Source: Leucocoprinus leucothites
Lineage: Eukaryota; Basidiomycota; Agaricomycetes; Agaricales; Agaricaceae
DNA: 64,000 nucleotides
Assembly (NCBI GenBank): GCA_013368445.1
Contig: JAACJO010000010.1
Location: forward strand, 868,001-932,000
Direction of reading: 5' to 3'
Under the pieces are notes generated by a model. That model was not told the origin of the DNA and searched no databases. It was given only the letters and a program-made list of their open reading frames with translations. Of this stretch, positions 12,193 through 24,433 are shown one piece after another; position 1 is the stretch's first letter, and the number at the start of each line of letters is the position of its first letter. Both the position numbers and the translations under genes were made by a program.

Positions 12193-15119
12193 ATGTCCCG
12201 GTTAATGATAAAAAACTTGCCTGCCTATGTCACCCCAGTTCGACTACGACAGCATTTCGAACAAAAAGGCTGTCCGCCAGGGACTCTCACCGACGTGAAG
12301 GTAGCCTTCAAATCAGATGGAATATCACGGAGATTTGGCTTCGTGGGTTACAAAACCGATGAAGAAGCTTCTGCCGCACAAAACTGGTTCGACAAAACAT
12401 TCATTGACTCTACTCGAATACATGTCACTCTCATTGATGTACGTCAGTCGTAATTGTTCCCAAGTATAGCTTTGAACAATAGTAAAATGCAGGGCTCCAA
12501 GGATGCGCCTGCTCCTCGACCTAACAAGCGACCAAGGCTCGGACCTTCTCCGACCGATGTGGAGGCAAAGTCCTCTGAACCCAGCAAGAAATCGAAATCC
12601 GATAAATCCAACCCTAAGAACAAATCTTCCGCGCAAGTGAAAGAATTTCTTGAGGTTATGCAACCACGTACCAAGAAAGGTCCTTCATGGGCAAACGGAG
12701 TAACAACCGAGCAGTCCGTTCTGCCGCCAGAAGAAACCAAGGACGAGCCTCCGGCAAATTCAGCGGCCGTGTCGGATTTGGAGTGGATGAAGCAACGGAT
12801 ATCCCAGACTGTCGATACACCTGGAAAAGTATTCGAACAATCTGACGAGGAGGATGAAGGTCCGACGAAGGAGGAAGATGCCAAAGTTTGTGCATTCCAT
12901 GAATTTCTCCGCGGAAGAACTAAAAAAACAAACCCAGGATCAACCTAATGTTGAGTCTCCGCGAGATCCCACAAAAGAGACTATCATGCGCACGCGTCGA
13001 CTTTTCCTCCGGAACCTGGCTTTTAGTTGCACAGAGGCCGACTTGACGGAGCTTTTCCAACCTTATGGTCAATTGTCACAGGTTAGTACCTTGTACCCTT
13101 TTGTTTCTTATTCGCGTGCAGTTATGCTAGTTTTATGGGATGAATTCTCTCTGTATAGGGACATCAGATACCTTTCGAGGATGCTGATTTCTTGGGAAAT
13201 TGATAGTAGAACTGATTCTGAACCTTTTTTTGTGATTCTTTTGCCCTTAAACGTTTGATACTGACCTTCTCTCTTTGTAGGTGAGGAAATTTCCCTTTGT
13301 GCTTCTACGCCTCCCGCGCGGGATGATAAACAGTATAGGGACATCAGATCCTTCGGGAATGTTGATCCTCTGGGAAACCGATAGTAGAAATAATTATTCT
13401 GATTTATTCGCTCTTGTTTACACCTATCAGATCTTTGAGCTAACCATCACAATGTTACCAGGTGCACATACCCCTCGACCCTTTGTCAAAGCAATCCAAA
13501 GGCCTGGCCTACGTGACGTACGCTACAGGCGCGGATGCCTACTCAGCATACGATGCACTGGACAAGAAATCTTTCCAAGGTCGTCTGCTTCACATCCTAC
13601 CCGCACAAGACCGATCAAATACCTACCAAATCGAGGAGGGCGAAGGACACAAGAAAACTGTGAAAGGAGAAAGAGAAGCGAAGCGAAAGGCTATGGCTGG
13701 TAAAGAGTTCAACTGGAGTATGCTGTATATGAACGTAAGGCTCTCTTTGCTTGTTCCATTTCGCGTGCGCCTTGCTCACCACTTTGGCTTTTAGAGCGAT
13801 GCCGTGGCGTCTTCCATAGCTGATCGTATGAAAATTAACAAGGCCGATATCCTTAACCCCGAGAATGGCGATAACCCCGCGGTCAAGCTCGCTCTCGCCG
13901 AGACACACATCATCCAAGAGACGAAATCTTATCTCGAATCTCAAGGTGTTCTTCTCTCATCCTTTTCTACAAAGACTCGTTCCGATACCGCCATCCTCGT
14001 CAAGAACATTCCATACGGAACGACACTTGAACAAATACGCGACCTATTTCAGCCACATGGTCAACTTAGTCGAGTGCTTGTACCTCCAGCTGGCACAATG
14101 GCTGTAGTGGAGTTCGAGCGTCCAGACGAGGCTTCGAAGGCTTTCAAAGCTGTGGCGTATAGACGCCTTGGGAACTCGATTATCTATCTTGAGAGAGGCC
14201 CTCTCGGCATGTTCGCGGGTGAATCGGCACAGATAGCTTCGTCGTCGTCAACTTCTTCACTGCCGGTTGTCAAGATACCAGAGCAGGAGACTACTGCCGC
14301 CGAAGAAGACATCTCATTAATCGGTGGCACGACGCTCTATGTCAAGAATCTTTCATTCGTGACGACACAAGAACGTCTAACCCAAGTCTTCCGACATCTT
14401 CCTTCATTTGCCTTTGCTCAAATACAAACGAAGCCTGATCCTAAGAACCCAAATGGGCCACGTTTGAGTATGGGCTATGGGTTCATCGGATTTAAGGATG
14501 TCGAGAGCGCGAAGAAGGCGCTGAAGAGTATTCAAGGCTTTGTTTTGGATGGGCATTCGCTACACGTTAAATTTGCAGGGCGTGGAGCTGAAGAAGACAG
14601 TTCATCCAAGAACAAGGACGCCATTAACTCTAAGAGCCGGACTACTAAGCTCATTGTCAAGAATGTGCCGTTCGAAGCTACGAGGAAGGACATCCGTGAT
14701 CTCTTCGGGTACGTACTTTACCAAACCCTCCAGCGCCGCTTCTCGCGCCTTTACCCTTTACATCACAATACAACGAACCAAGAAACTAACCCTTTTTCCT
14801 TTGCCACAGTGCACATGGCCATCTCAAATCCGTGCGACTACCCAAAAAGTTTGATTCTCGAACTCGTGGATTTGCATTTTTGGAATTTGTATCACGACAC
14901 GAAGCTGAGAACGCCTACAACACACTACGGCATACGCATTTACTAGGTAGACATCTCGTTCTCGAATGGGCGGAAGAGGCCGAACAAGATTTGGACGTGC
15001 TGCGACAGAAAGCTGGGGTTGGATATGGTGGAGGGAAAGATATGCCGGGGAGGAAGCGAAAACTGGATTTGGGGAAGAAAGGCGGTGGAGAGGAAGATCC
15101 GGTGGCGTTGGCTGAGTAA
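12193..15119 (+). CDS. MRD1: multiple RNA-binding domain protein, pre-rRNA processing
   Basis: Six exons: 12193-12438, 12493-12885, 12938-13081, 13462-13734, 13795-14708, 14810-15119; 759 residues. Five RRM domains are visible, the MRD1/RBM19 arrangement: RRM1 at the N-terminus (LMIKNLPAYVTP and RRFGFVGYKT), RRM2 near residue 230 (RRLFLRNLAFSC), RRM3 near 416 (AILVKNIPYGTT), RRM4 near 530 (TLYVKNLSF..YGFIGFKD) and RRM5 near 640 (KLIVKNVPFEAT..RGFAFLEF). A Lys/Ser/Glu-rich linker follows RRM1. MRD1 is a nucleolar factor of the SSU processome needed for early cleavages of pre-rRNA. Intron 3 is anomalous: 380 nt against about 50-100 nt for the others, and built from two related halves (see findings). 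Family assignment is firm. Confidence 0.95.
13137..13401 (+). repeat. duplicated segment inside MRD1 intron 3
   Basis: Two diverged copies of about 83 bp, 13137-13220 and 13320-13401, lie in the same orientation 183 bp apart inside the intron. Both contain GTATAGGGACATCAGAT and, about 45 bp on, GATAGTAGAA and ATTCTGA. The copies differ at many positions, so the duplication is not recent. No exon sequence is duplicated with them. Confidence 0.85.
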
Positions 15120-16045
15120 ATTGCTTTGTTATTACTGCTTTCGCGTAGCAGACCGACCGGCGGGGTCGGTAGTGACTGCCGTGCTATCTTGTATTTTCGA
15201 CATTTACTTCTTTTTCATTTTTGGGATTTGTTGTATTTTACGCTTTTTACCTTTCCCCTTTGTCGATCAATCAATGGATGGTCAGCTGATTTGGCACTTG
15301 TTCAATTATCGGATTGTGTGCCTCATGGAACGGTGTCCGGAGCTTCCCTATCATCCTGAAATACTTGGCCTGGGAGAACAGGTACCGGACCCTCGGCAGT
15401 AGCGGAGATCGTGGGCTTTGCTATCTATCAAGTATTAATTTGTTCCATACCCGTATTCCTTGGTCAGCTTGGCTCACGATGGCGTATTGTTCCTGCGCTG
15501 CAGCTCTAGGCGGAGAGCGTGGTAAATTATCTGACCACCGGTTCTTGCATGTTGCTTTTCCGGCTCAACTGACTCACTGAAATAACATTGCTGTATTAAC
15601 GGACAACTGCAACTGCAAATATGATTTCATATCAGGACGTCTAGCCGCGCAATCTTGGAACATGATCGATGATCAACATCCTACATGATCATATCATCTT
15701 CTGGTAAGGCTTGATAAGGCGATTTAGGTCTCTCGACACCGGATTACGGTGTAAAATGGTAAAAACCAGTCATTCTATTCATCAGACTGTACTGGTCAAT
15801 TCTACTACAGAAAAATACATAACGAATAAAAACACACAATGCGACTAACTCGCAGTTCGTATCACTAGGGCTACAGGTGGGATAGATAGTAAATATGGAA
15901 ACAAACAAGAGAGATGGTACTATCAGGAATCCGAAGGAGTGTTCGTGGGGTATCAGACAATAAATCAAGATGATGAACCGCCGTTTCATGTTTTTTAAAA
16001 TAAAAAGGCGAAGAGGGGGATGGTTGATCGATTGCGGTCGTAATC
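15120..16045. other. intergenic, convergent 3' flanks
   Basis: This interval between the 3' ends of MRD1 (+) and the first receptor (-) holds T-rich stretches (about 15200-15250) that may serve as polyadenylation regions. No coding frame was recognised. Confidence 0.5.
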
Positions 16046-17689
16046 TCAGACCATATCATGAGAATTCCGGTGGGGGTCGGCGGTGACCGACACAGGGACG
16101 TCTGCAGTATCTGGGCGTGTCACTGCAGGTTCAGGGATGGAGATGCTCGACGCGGATGAAGGGGCTGTACTGGGGATGGTCAAGATGTCGTCTTTGGAAC
16201 CATTATCGAGAGTGCCACCGATATCAGGAAGGACAAGGTCGTCATACTGGAAGCTGGGCTTGAATACCTCCTCGTTGAATTTCTTCTTCGAGGCGAAAAT
16301 GTTGGTGAAGCTCGAGCCCTTCTGATCAACGACAGGAGAGGGGGGTACACTGAAAGTACCAGCTTCCTTGAGGTTGGAAGATGCATCTGAGAACGATCCG
16401 TCGAAGGAGTCCTTGCGAATGACCTTGTCCGTGCCAAAACCGGGCATAGAACCGGGGTGAGAACCCACGCCGCCCTTTGACATGCTGATGGTAGATCTAT
16501 GAGCTTCTGATGATCAAAGTAAAATAATGGAAGTGACGTACCCAGCAGATGAGAAAATACCGGATGAGTTGCCGAAGCTTCCGGTGGAAACCCCAACGCG
16601 TTTTGCGACTGAGCTAACCGCCGAGCGGTAGTGCTTCCTAGCCTCATCGGCAAAGCCAAAGTAGGCAAAGAATACAAAGGCGCAGGCGACGCATGACCAA
16701 CGAGTGGTCTCAAGGCCGGTCTCTGCCCTCCATGACGAGCGCCAGAGCATAGCTGGGAATTGATCCACGCGAGAGAAGCCGGAGTGGGTGTCCGCCCAGC
16801 TGATCCAGGGAGGGACGACACCTTGGGCGTTGGTGACGATAACAAAGATGGCCAATGGGACCGTGCCGACTACGTCAGTCGCCGCAAGGGCCATAAGACG
16901 GAGGTAACGGCCACTGGATAAGTTGGAATAGCCAGAGAGCATTTCCTTGGATTGCGATCGGGATTTGTGGAAAGCACGGATGCTCATGATCGCATAGGCA
17001 CCAGAACAGAGGCCAAGAATGAGTGGTGGAGTGTTGACGAGGACGAATGCGACCCAGGTTCCGTAGGTGAAGGTCAAACAACCGAAATCTTCATAAATAT
17101 CGAAGCGGTGGCCTTGTGGGATGTATTCTGTAACAAATTGAGTTGTTGCACCAGTAGGGATACTTGAATGTACTTACGGAGAATCATACCGAGGATAGGG
17201 ATACCGAGGCCGATAGCCAGATCAACCGCAATTTGTCTACGTTTCTCCGCCCTTGAAATGGTCACCTTGCGCACCGACGCGATGTGGTAAAGGCGACGGT
17301 TGATGCAAAGCGAAGCGGCTGGAATCGCATAATTTACACCGACCATGAATCTGGTGACTAAAATGAAAGGTTAAGAACTTCAATCTCTCGGTAGTGTATC
17401 CCAAGACACTCACAGATATCACACCAGACGGGAGCCCAGTTGATTGCATTGCCATTCCATATGATAGAATTGATACAAAGGCCGAGGCAAGAAAGACCCG
17501 ACCAAGCCATAAAAAGACATGTCCCCGTATTCCAGGCTGCAGGATAAGGAGTTGAGAGAAAGAGATCATTTGAATTCAAGGAGCTCTCTTACCCTCCAAG
17601 TGCCATGGGAACGGGATGCAGCAAAGCACGAAACCGAGACCAGAAAAGAGGGAGAAAACCCAGTTGGGGTAGCTAGCGGGATATGGCAT
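16046..17689 (-). CDS. STE3: STE3-type mating pheromone receptor (first copy)
   Basis: Five exons: 17689-17593, 17536-17414, 17357-17178, 17127-16542, 16496-16046; 478 residues. The protein is a class D (Ste3) seven-helix receptor. Diagnostic blocks are the N-terminal helix, FMAWSGLSCLGLCINSIIW (helix 2), VWCDIFTRF, the conserved AIPAASLCINRRLYHIAS (helix 3 and loop), QYIPQGHRFDIYEDFGC before helix 5, and SIRAFHKSRSQ after it. A Ser/Pro-rich cytoplasmic tail of about 170 residues follows the last helix. In agaricomycetes such receptors bind lipopeptide pheromones of other mating types and signal through a G protein to control nuclear migration and clamp fusion. The gene is in tandem with a second receptor 1.4 kb upstream and sits 17 kb from a pheromone gene, so it belongs to the B mating-type locus. 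Some STE3 paralogues are not mating-type specific; the sequence alone cannot decide. Confidence 0.93.
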
Positions 17690-19091
17690 CTCTGGCTGCG
17701 ACGTCGGCGTTGAGGAGAGTGTGCCCGAGCGGATCTTTAAGAGTGGTGGGAGACTCTTTCGAGTACAGAGGGGGAGATCAGCTGGAGGCGGTGGGGAATT
17801 GATATTCGCCCGCGCCTCAGCCTTAAGAGCGACTGCTCCGATTTCCCTTCACCGTACACTTATTCGAGGAACTCCTTTGTTCTCGTAAAGAATATCGCAG
17901 GTTAACGCCAAAGAAAGGTGTCCGCATTTGGTGTTGGCTTTGTCTCGTCCCAAATGGGGAGTCGGGGGAAGGCGAATGAGGAAGGTATGATTTTCCTGTT
18001 TTGGCGGTTTCTTTGTAGTGGACCTAAATATGGTTTCATCAGATGGCTAAAAATATCCGGTGCCCTTTACCCAATTCATTGGAAGAGGTTGGAAGTCCGT
18101 CCGTGGGCGGGAACCTGGGCACAAGGTTGAATGAAATCGACTAAAGAAAATCACCAGTACTTGACCCCGCGTGGTACACCTCCGAAGTTCGGATGCCGAT
18201 AAGCTGGAATTCTGGGAATCTTCTTCCCTTCCTGGCCCGGATCGTTCTCCGCGTCGTGTCCGGCCAGAGAACAAGGCCAGGTCCTCCAGACAACAATGTC
18301 AGGCATAGAACGTTGTTTTCGCGGTAAAACGTGCTATGAGAGAACAAGCGCCTCACTATAAGGATTGGCCAAATACAGTTAAACCATGAAGCACCCACCT
18401 CGAAGCACCTTCAAGACCTCATCTCGCCTTATTGCTTGAGTTTCATGCTCCCCCTCCATTGAGTCAGACGGAGAGTTATGGTGGAGGACAACGCTCTAGT
18501 TGATCAGCACAGGAGAGTTTGCTATGCATTTGTAGTTGGAGGAAATGATTTCTGTTGTCCTTGAAGTGAGAGTAGAGTGGAAGGGCAGAAATGGGGGCCA
18601 ACCGCTTGCCACACGCCTCCTCAGCATTTGTATGTCGTCCTCGACGAGCTAGCTTATTGTCTTTATTGTTCTGTCGTTTGATGGGATTGCTTATTAAGCA
18701 TCACCTGTCTTCACTTGAACAATAAGGTGGGAAAAGGCGCCTGCAGGCTCGCAGATTGACAACGTCCACAATTATGATTGGTCAAAGGATTCCCTGATTA
18801 TAGTGTGTGTGCTACAGAAGAGTACTAGCGATACTTCGGTTGTAATGTACTACGAAACAGTCAAATCGAATTTCAAATGATATGCTACAGATGACGAACT
18901 ATGAAGGACATCGAGACGTATACAAACGTAAGGTGATGGTACAAGCAGTTCAAAACGGCTGTACCAATCGCAACGGTGTAAGGATACAGTTGATATATGG
19001 GTTTAGTGATAGTGTCAAGGAAACAAAGGAGGACGAGAACCAAGCTCGTCAAAAAGAAAACGAATGCGAAATGGTATCATGTGCCACGCTC
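17690..19091. other. spacer between the two receptor genes
   Basis: This 1.4-kb spacer carries the promoter of the first receptor and the 3' flank of the second. Pheromone genes are often found in such spacers. The only CaaX-like candidate noticed is the 26-codon minus-strand frame at 18379-18459 (see findings). No other convincing gene was found. Confidence 0.5.
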
Positions 19092-21099
19092 CTAGACTGT
19101 TTCTTGCACCACAGTCATATGGATCACATCGCTGCTTCCCGGCGCTCCATGTCCAGCCCGCTCTTTTCCAAGCAAGCTACGAATACTCGAAAGACTGGGG
19201 CGTCTGGTCAAAGACCTCTTGATAGACCGCGGGGTTGGCTCAGGAGCAGGAGAAGAAGAGGGAATAAAGGCAGAGTCAAATGGCCGTGAAGACGAAGCCA
19301 TGTATGAGCAAGGCTGGCGTCTCTCATCAATCGAGAGTGCAGGTGAACTAGCACGAGTGGGAGAGATTACATCTGCTTCGTCCGCAGAGGCCGTAGTCAT
19401 GTCGGAAGGAATGGGTGAAGGAATGGCGTTCGGCGGAGCGGGCCATTGTTCCTGCAGTACAGTAAAGATATTGCTTCCTCTCGACTCCGCGGGACGATGT
19501 TTCTTCTTGACATCCAGAGGGCGGGTGGAAGGGCCAGGGCTGGTTGGCAACAAACGCGTTTCGTGGCTTGCATCATAATCACTGGACGAACACGTCTTCC
19601 TAGGCTTCTTCCAGGCCGACTGATATACAGGAGGAGGGGGGACAACGGGAGTGCTGTACCCTAGCGTGTTCACCATAGTCGGGCTGAGGTAAGGCATCGA
19701 AGTTGCCATGAAGTCATCAACAGTCTTAGAGCTTGGACTGGGACTGGGACTGGTAGGTGGAGAGACTCTACCCTTCTTCCAACCCATTGGGCTTAACCTA
19801 GAGAGGCCTGGTGACTTGACGTCCAGATCGTCATCCCAACCAGACTTCAGTTCCAGAGTTACCGGCCTTCGAGGCTTGTCAAATGAATTATCGAATGAAG
19901 GAGGGAATGAGGATTGATAGTCGATGCCTTTGTCTTTGCCGCGGGGGCTATATCAGGAACAAAGTTAATTAAAGCCGGAGATCGCATGGTACAGATTAGG
20001 GCTTACCGTAGCGTGATAAAGGGAGGAATGCTAAGAGATACTTTTTTCGCACCGGTTCGGAGGTACTCGAAAATATCCCGTCGCTCTTCACCCAAAACAA
20101 GCACAAGGACAATATAGCACATTGTAACGACCCGCAAGCCCCACCAGAAAGTCCTGATGCCAGAAATTTGATCTTTCTCCGTCACGATGTCAACCTCTGA
20201 AAGGTGTTCATGTACATGCTGCCATGAAATCCAAGAGTCTGACATAGGTAGTGCAAACATGGAGAAGAGAACGACAAGAAATGAAGCTGCCGTGACAGCC
20301 ATGGAAATTGCGAGCGTACTGGACCAAACTCGTGAAGTCATAGGGGAGCGAGATTCAAGATGGGTGGAAAAATGAGTGGAAGGGTGACGAAATGAGTTAT
20401 GAACAGCTATGCCTGGGTTTGGTGAAAAAGATATAAGTATCGCGGTGCAGTATCTCGTGACGGAAAGATACTCACCAGACAGCGCAAGAGAAAAAATACA
20501 CATTAAAATATGCGGCAGCCATATCCCCGCGGAAGCAGGAGGCGAGGGGTGGACCGATGCCACACATCCAATGCCTTCCACAAGGTCAAACCGGTGATCC
20601 TGGCCGACGATATCTTTCAAGCAACTCAATCAATTGATTTTGGCGTGAAGAGAGAGTTATACGTACGAAGCGTCATGTAAAGGAAAGGAATGAAATAACA
20701 AATGATTGCGTCAAAGAGTCTTCGATTTCTGAGTGCCTTTGCATTTGCTGGCAGACTCCGGGAAGAAGAAACTAACTCAAGGTATCGTACAATGCATAGA
20801 CACGCTCCTGGGACGGCGACTGTAGTGGCGAGGACAAACTTTGTTACTATAAAGAAGATCAGAAGCCATTGACATGAAAAGGTAGGAAGTAAGGCCAGAC
20901 CTAAGTCGCACCATCCTAGTGCCTTGAGGTCTACATTCGACATCCATAGTGATGCGTTGATTCCATGTACCATGTTACATCCCAACAGCCACGATACGAG
21001 TGCGAGTCTTGCCACATTTTCTCGCACTCGACGGAGAGGGATCAAGATTGCCAAAATGGCGGAGCAAAGGAACGACACAGCAGCTGGTGCGGCACTCAT
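19092..21099 (-). CDS. STE3: STE3-type mating pheromone receptor (second copy)
   Basis: Five exons: 21099-20901, 20846-20667, 20613-20476, 20412-20007, 19947-19092; 592 residues. The N-terminus (FLCSAILAILIPL), the block ARLALVSWLLGCNMVHGINASLW, WCDLVTKF, VPGACLCIVRYLEL and LHIVGQDHRFDLVEGIGC match Ste3 receptors. It is strongly diverged from the first copy: helix 3 has CIVRYLEL where the other has CINRRLYHI. The C-terminal tail is about 285 residues, long for the family, rich in Ser, Pro and Arg, with a Ser/Pro run (SPPTSPSPSPSS) offering many possible phosphorylation sites. It is transcribed in the same direction as the first receptor. It is probably either the second active B-locus receptor or a receptor-like paralogue that does not set mating type. 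Confidence 0.9.
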
Positions 21100-22527
21100 A
21101 TTCTATTAGGTGTCTCCCTTTTGCCCGCCGATAACCGTCACAAAAAAAGATAGATGTCAGTCCAGGTCGTGAGCTGAGCAAAGAGAAATTCAGAGGCCAA
21201 AGCGAAGACTGGGAAGGGAGCAAGAGAACCGGGACCCGGCATGCAACTACTTGAGTTGAAAAGTACAAGGCGGCGGTGAAATAGTGTGAACCCTTCGTAA
21301 ACAGAGAACATAGAATATTTAGTCTGTAACTTGATCGCCAGAACGCTGGAGGCGCTGAACTCGGACCCCATGCATGCTTCAACCCGGCCTGGAGGTAAGA
21401 ACAACCTCATTGCCTTAAGCAATACAAAGTCAAGACCATTATGGACAGACTTTTGATGGTCGATGTGTCGTCACTGCCGACCCAATTAAGTGACTGGACA
21501 AGGGGATTCGCGTTTCTGGATGCTGTATGCGAGGGAGATAAAGATAGTTTACGAGAGTATCTCCACATCAGATTTAATATCCCAATTTATCCAGGCGTTT
21601 GTCAGTGGCTGCGCTACTCATTTCGGTGATTAGATCTGATATCATCCGTCTCGCGTCCGCTCACTCCGCATATGTTTTAAAGCTCTTCTGAATTTCTTAT
21701 CATCTGAGAGGTGCAGTGAGTGAGTGCACTGATATTAAAGACCCAGTTCTTCAATGGCGAGGGAAACATGTGGAAACAATGCCCCGTGCTAGGCCCAAAT
21801 ACGGTTCCGCGCCAGTACTTTCCCACATTCATGAACAGTTTAATTTTTCCTTCAGTGATTCAGTGACTCAGACTCAACGTCGACTTCGTTTGTGCAAAGG
21901 CAAGCGTTGGATACATTGACGCCCAAGCTCTTGTTTTGTTTCATCCATTGTCCATGCGCCACAATTGTCATTTTTGTGGACTAGCAATTTGCCGGACGGG
22001 ATGATGGATCCACACTCTTGTTTTTAGAGTAACCTCAGGCTGCAGCTACCCTTATATCAGGAACTGAAGTGAAACCTTTGCCTTGGTCACTGCCACAAAA
22101 ATGTACGCGAAACTCCTGTCAACAATTGTTCGCTGGGGGTACGTCATAGCTTACTAGGCATCGATCAATGTTTTAGTTGTCGAGGAGGCTGAACCCCCTT
22201 TTTGCAGTTATGCGAACACATTAGATTGTCTCCCGGAAGGTGTTCTAATGTATACTGGGCCTTTGAAGACACAGAAAAAGCGAGCAGAATTGTTTCCACA
22301 GGCTTGGAGAAGATTTCTTGATTTCTCCAACGAAGAAAACCCAGATTCGTACAGAAAGAGTCCTCCGTTTTCCATCGGATGTTCCAGTGCGGAGAGTCTC
22401 TCCTTTACCTCACCCACCTCGATTTCTGGGATTGGAGTGGATGCATGGCTCCAAAGACATCCGCATATATAGGATCTTGTTGACGGCCGCACCGCTTGTA
22501 GGACTCTCTTCCTCTGAACTCACATAA
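21100..22527. other. intergenic between divergent receptor 2 and allergen-like gene
   Basis: This divergent 1.4-kb interval must contain promoters for both neighbours. Short frames (for example 21441-21629) show no recognisable domain. No CaaX-ending small frame was noticed here by eye. Confidence 0.45.
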
Positions 22528-24433
22528 TGGGTACGTTTCCTTTCTATGGTAGTCATGCCTTTGCGCTGAAAGATGGCAAATTCACGTAGCACGCATCACG
22601 AGTGCTTTCAAGAATCTAACTAGCCCATCTGGACCCACCGAGTCCGAGGCCAAGGACACTGCGACCGAGGGTGTCGACTACGCCAAAGAGCACTACGGCG
22701 ACACGTCTTCTGCCCCTCGTAGAAATACTACCACGCGAAGCCAGAAACTTCCACCGGGAACAGGCCCAGGAACATCAGGTAAACGAGCGTCGGAAAGTGC
22801 TATGGAATATGACAGAGACCACGCTCGTGAACGAGGTACGATTGCAGGATATGGCACAGATTCAGCTGCTGCCCATGGTGGTGGTCTTGCAGATACTCAT
22901 CGTGAATCCTTGCAACCCCCAGGAGGTGAGTCGTTCCGCACATATCCACTAAACAAACTGTAATACCGATCTGATAGAACGATTGGCCGGCACAGAACGT
23001 TTAAGTACAGATCGTGACCGCGAACGCTATGAGACAGAACGCCCGACAGGGTCAGGTCCAGGGGTCCATATAACCGACCGAGGTACTACCCTAGTTTCTT
23101 CCGTCCCAGGTCAAGCTGCTCCTGTAGTAAGTGGACGAGGAACTGGCATAACTGTCGATCGAAACAAGCTCGTCAGGAGGGGATCTGACCACTCAAGTGT
23201 CAGTCGTCGATCACATGGTTAGTTTGTATTTTACGCTTAAATTATTCTCCGCTCATATTGATTTTCTAGTTCTCGATCAAATCCATCAGCATGGGCATAG
23301 CGGTCGCGACACAATGCCCTCTGGTCCTACTCAAGAAGATACGAATCAGCTTAACCGTCTGTCTTGCTCTACGTGAACCCTGCATACCTTTCTGATTTTA
23401 TGTTTAGCCATTACTCACGAGCGTATCCGTCATCTTGAAACCGAGGAGGTAGCCCGCGTCAAGGAAATTGATCGTCATGGTCAGTGCAGTTCATACTCAC
23501 TTGTGGCTTTCGGCTCAACCCTGGAACAGTTCATCACATTCAACATCACATCCAACCGGTCTTTGCTTCTGAGACCTTGACAGAGCAGATTAAAGACTTC
23601 GTACGCTCCTAACAGCGCATTCTCACGTCCCCTGGCTCATTGTTTGTAGATGCATCCCGTGACCAATATCCGCGAGATTCATGCCAACAAGGTCGAAGAC
23701 AATTCACTCTTCCACAGTCAAATCGGCCAGCATCATGATACCCTCGTAAGTATTACCCGGATCATTTAAAAGTGGCAAATCATCGACCTCTTGATAGACT
23801 CACCTCGAGCGAGAGCGTACCATTATTGACAAGGGTGTCACCGTGAAGGAGAGGACTCATCACCACGTGCACCATATTATCCAACCCATCATTGAGAAAG
23901 AGAGTATGTTTTTCATCCCCTTCAACCCTTTCTCTTCATCCTTATTTAACTTAAATGCGCTATAGCTGTTGATCGTCAACGCATCCGTACAACCATCCCG
24001 ATTCACGAGATATCACACGATGCACCCGTAATCCATCAATCTCAAACTCACAACGCCGTGCCGATCGAGCATTTCCTTAAAAACGGAGGTATTTTGCACA
24101 ATGCGGTCCCTTCAGAAGATATCGGCTCTCGGGTGTTGCACACTGGGCAATGTACTCGTGAGATTGATGGGATTGCAGATGACATCACTCGAGAGTTGAA
24201 CCTCACTGAGACTTACGTGCGTATTTTCTCTCTTTTCTCTGGACTATACCTGATATTTTGGGATTGATCTGGGTCCTATTTCTTTGTAGCGCGAGCCGGT
24301 AAACACTACTCATCAAGCTATCGGTTATCGCGACGAGAATGCTCCTCTTGAGCGTGACGTCAATCTCAAGCAAAAGTCACTTCGCGCCCCTGATACTCAG
24401 GTTGATGAACCCCTTCGGGTACCCATGGCGTGA
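22528..24433 (+). CDS. allergen-like His-rich hydrophilic protein
   Basis: The gene begins with a 4-nt coding exon (ATGG, 22528-22531) spliced to 22590-22925, 22978-23217 and then about seven further short exons, ending with TGA at 24431-24433. The N-terminal third is polar and disordered (many RDRER, GTGPG motifs). The C-terminal half carries two related blocks, HHIQHHIQPV near 23545 and HHHVHHIIQPI near 23870, each followed by a TIPIHE or NIREIHAN type segment, then the motif EHFLKNGGIL. This His-rich repeat layout is that of a widespread fungal family usually annotated as 'allergen'. No transmembrane helix or signal peptide is seen, so it is probably cytosolic. The function is unknown; the His clusters suggest metal binding, which is inference. 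Confidence 0.8.

Noticed and set aside
12444..12884. 146-residue minus-strand frame opposite MRD1
   Set aside because: It overlaps a clear MRD1 exon and has only the Ser-rich composition expected from the reverse of a Lys/Glu-rich linker.
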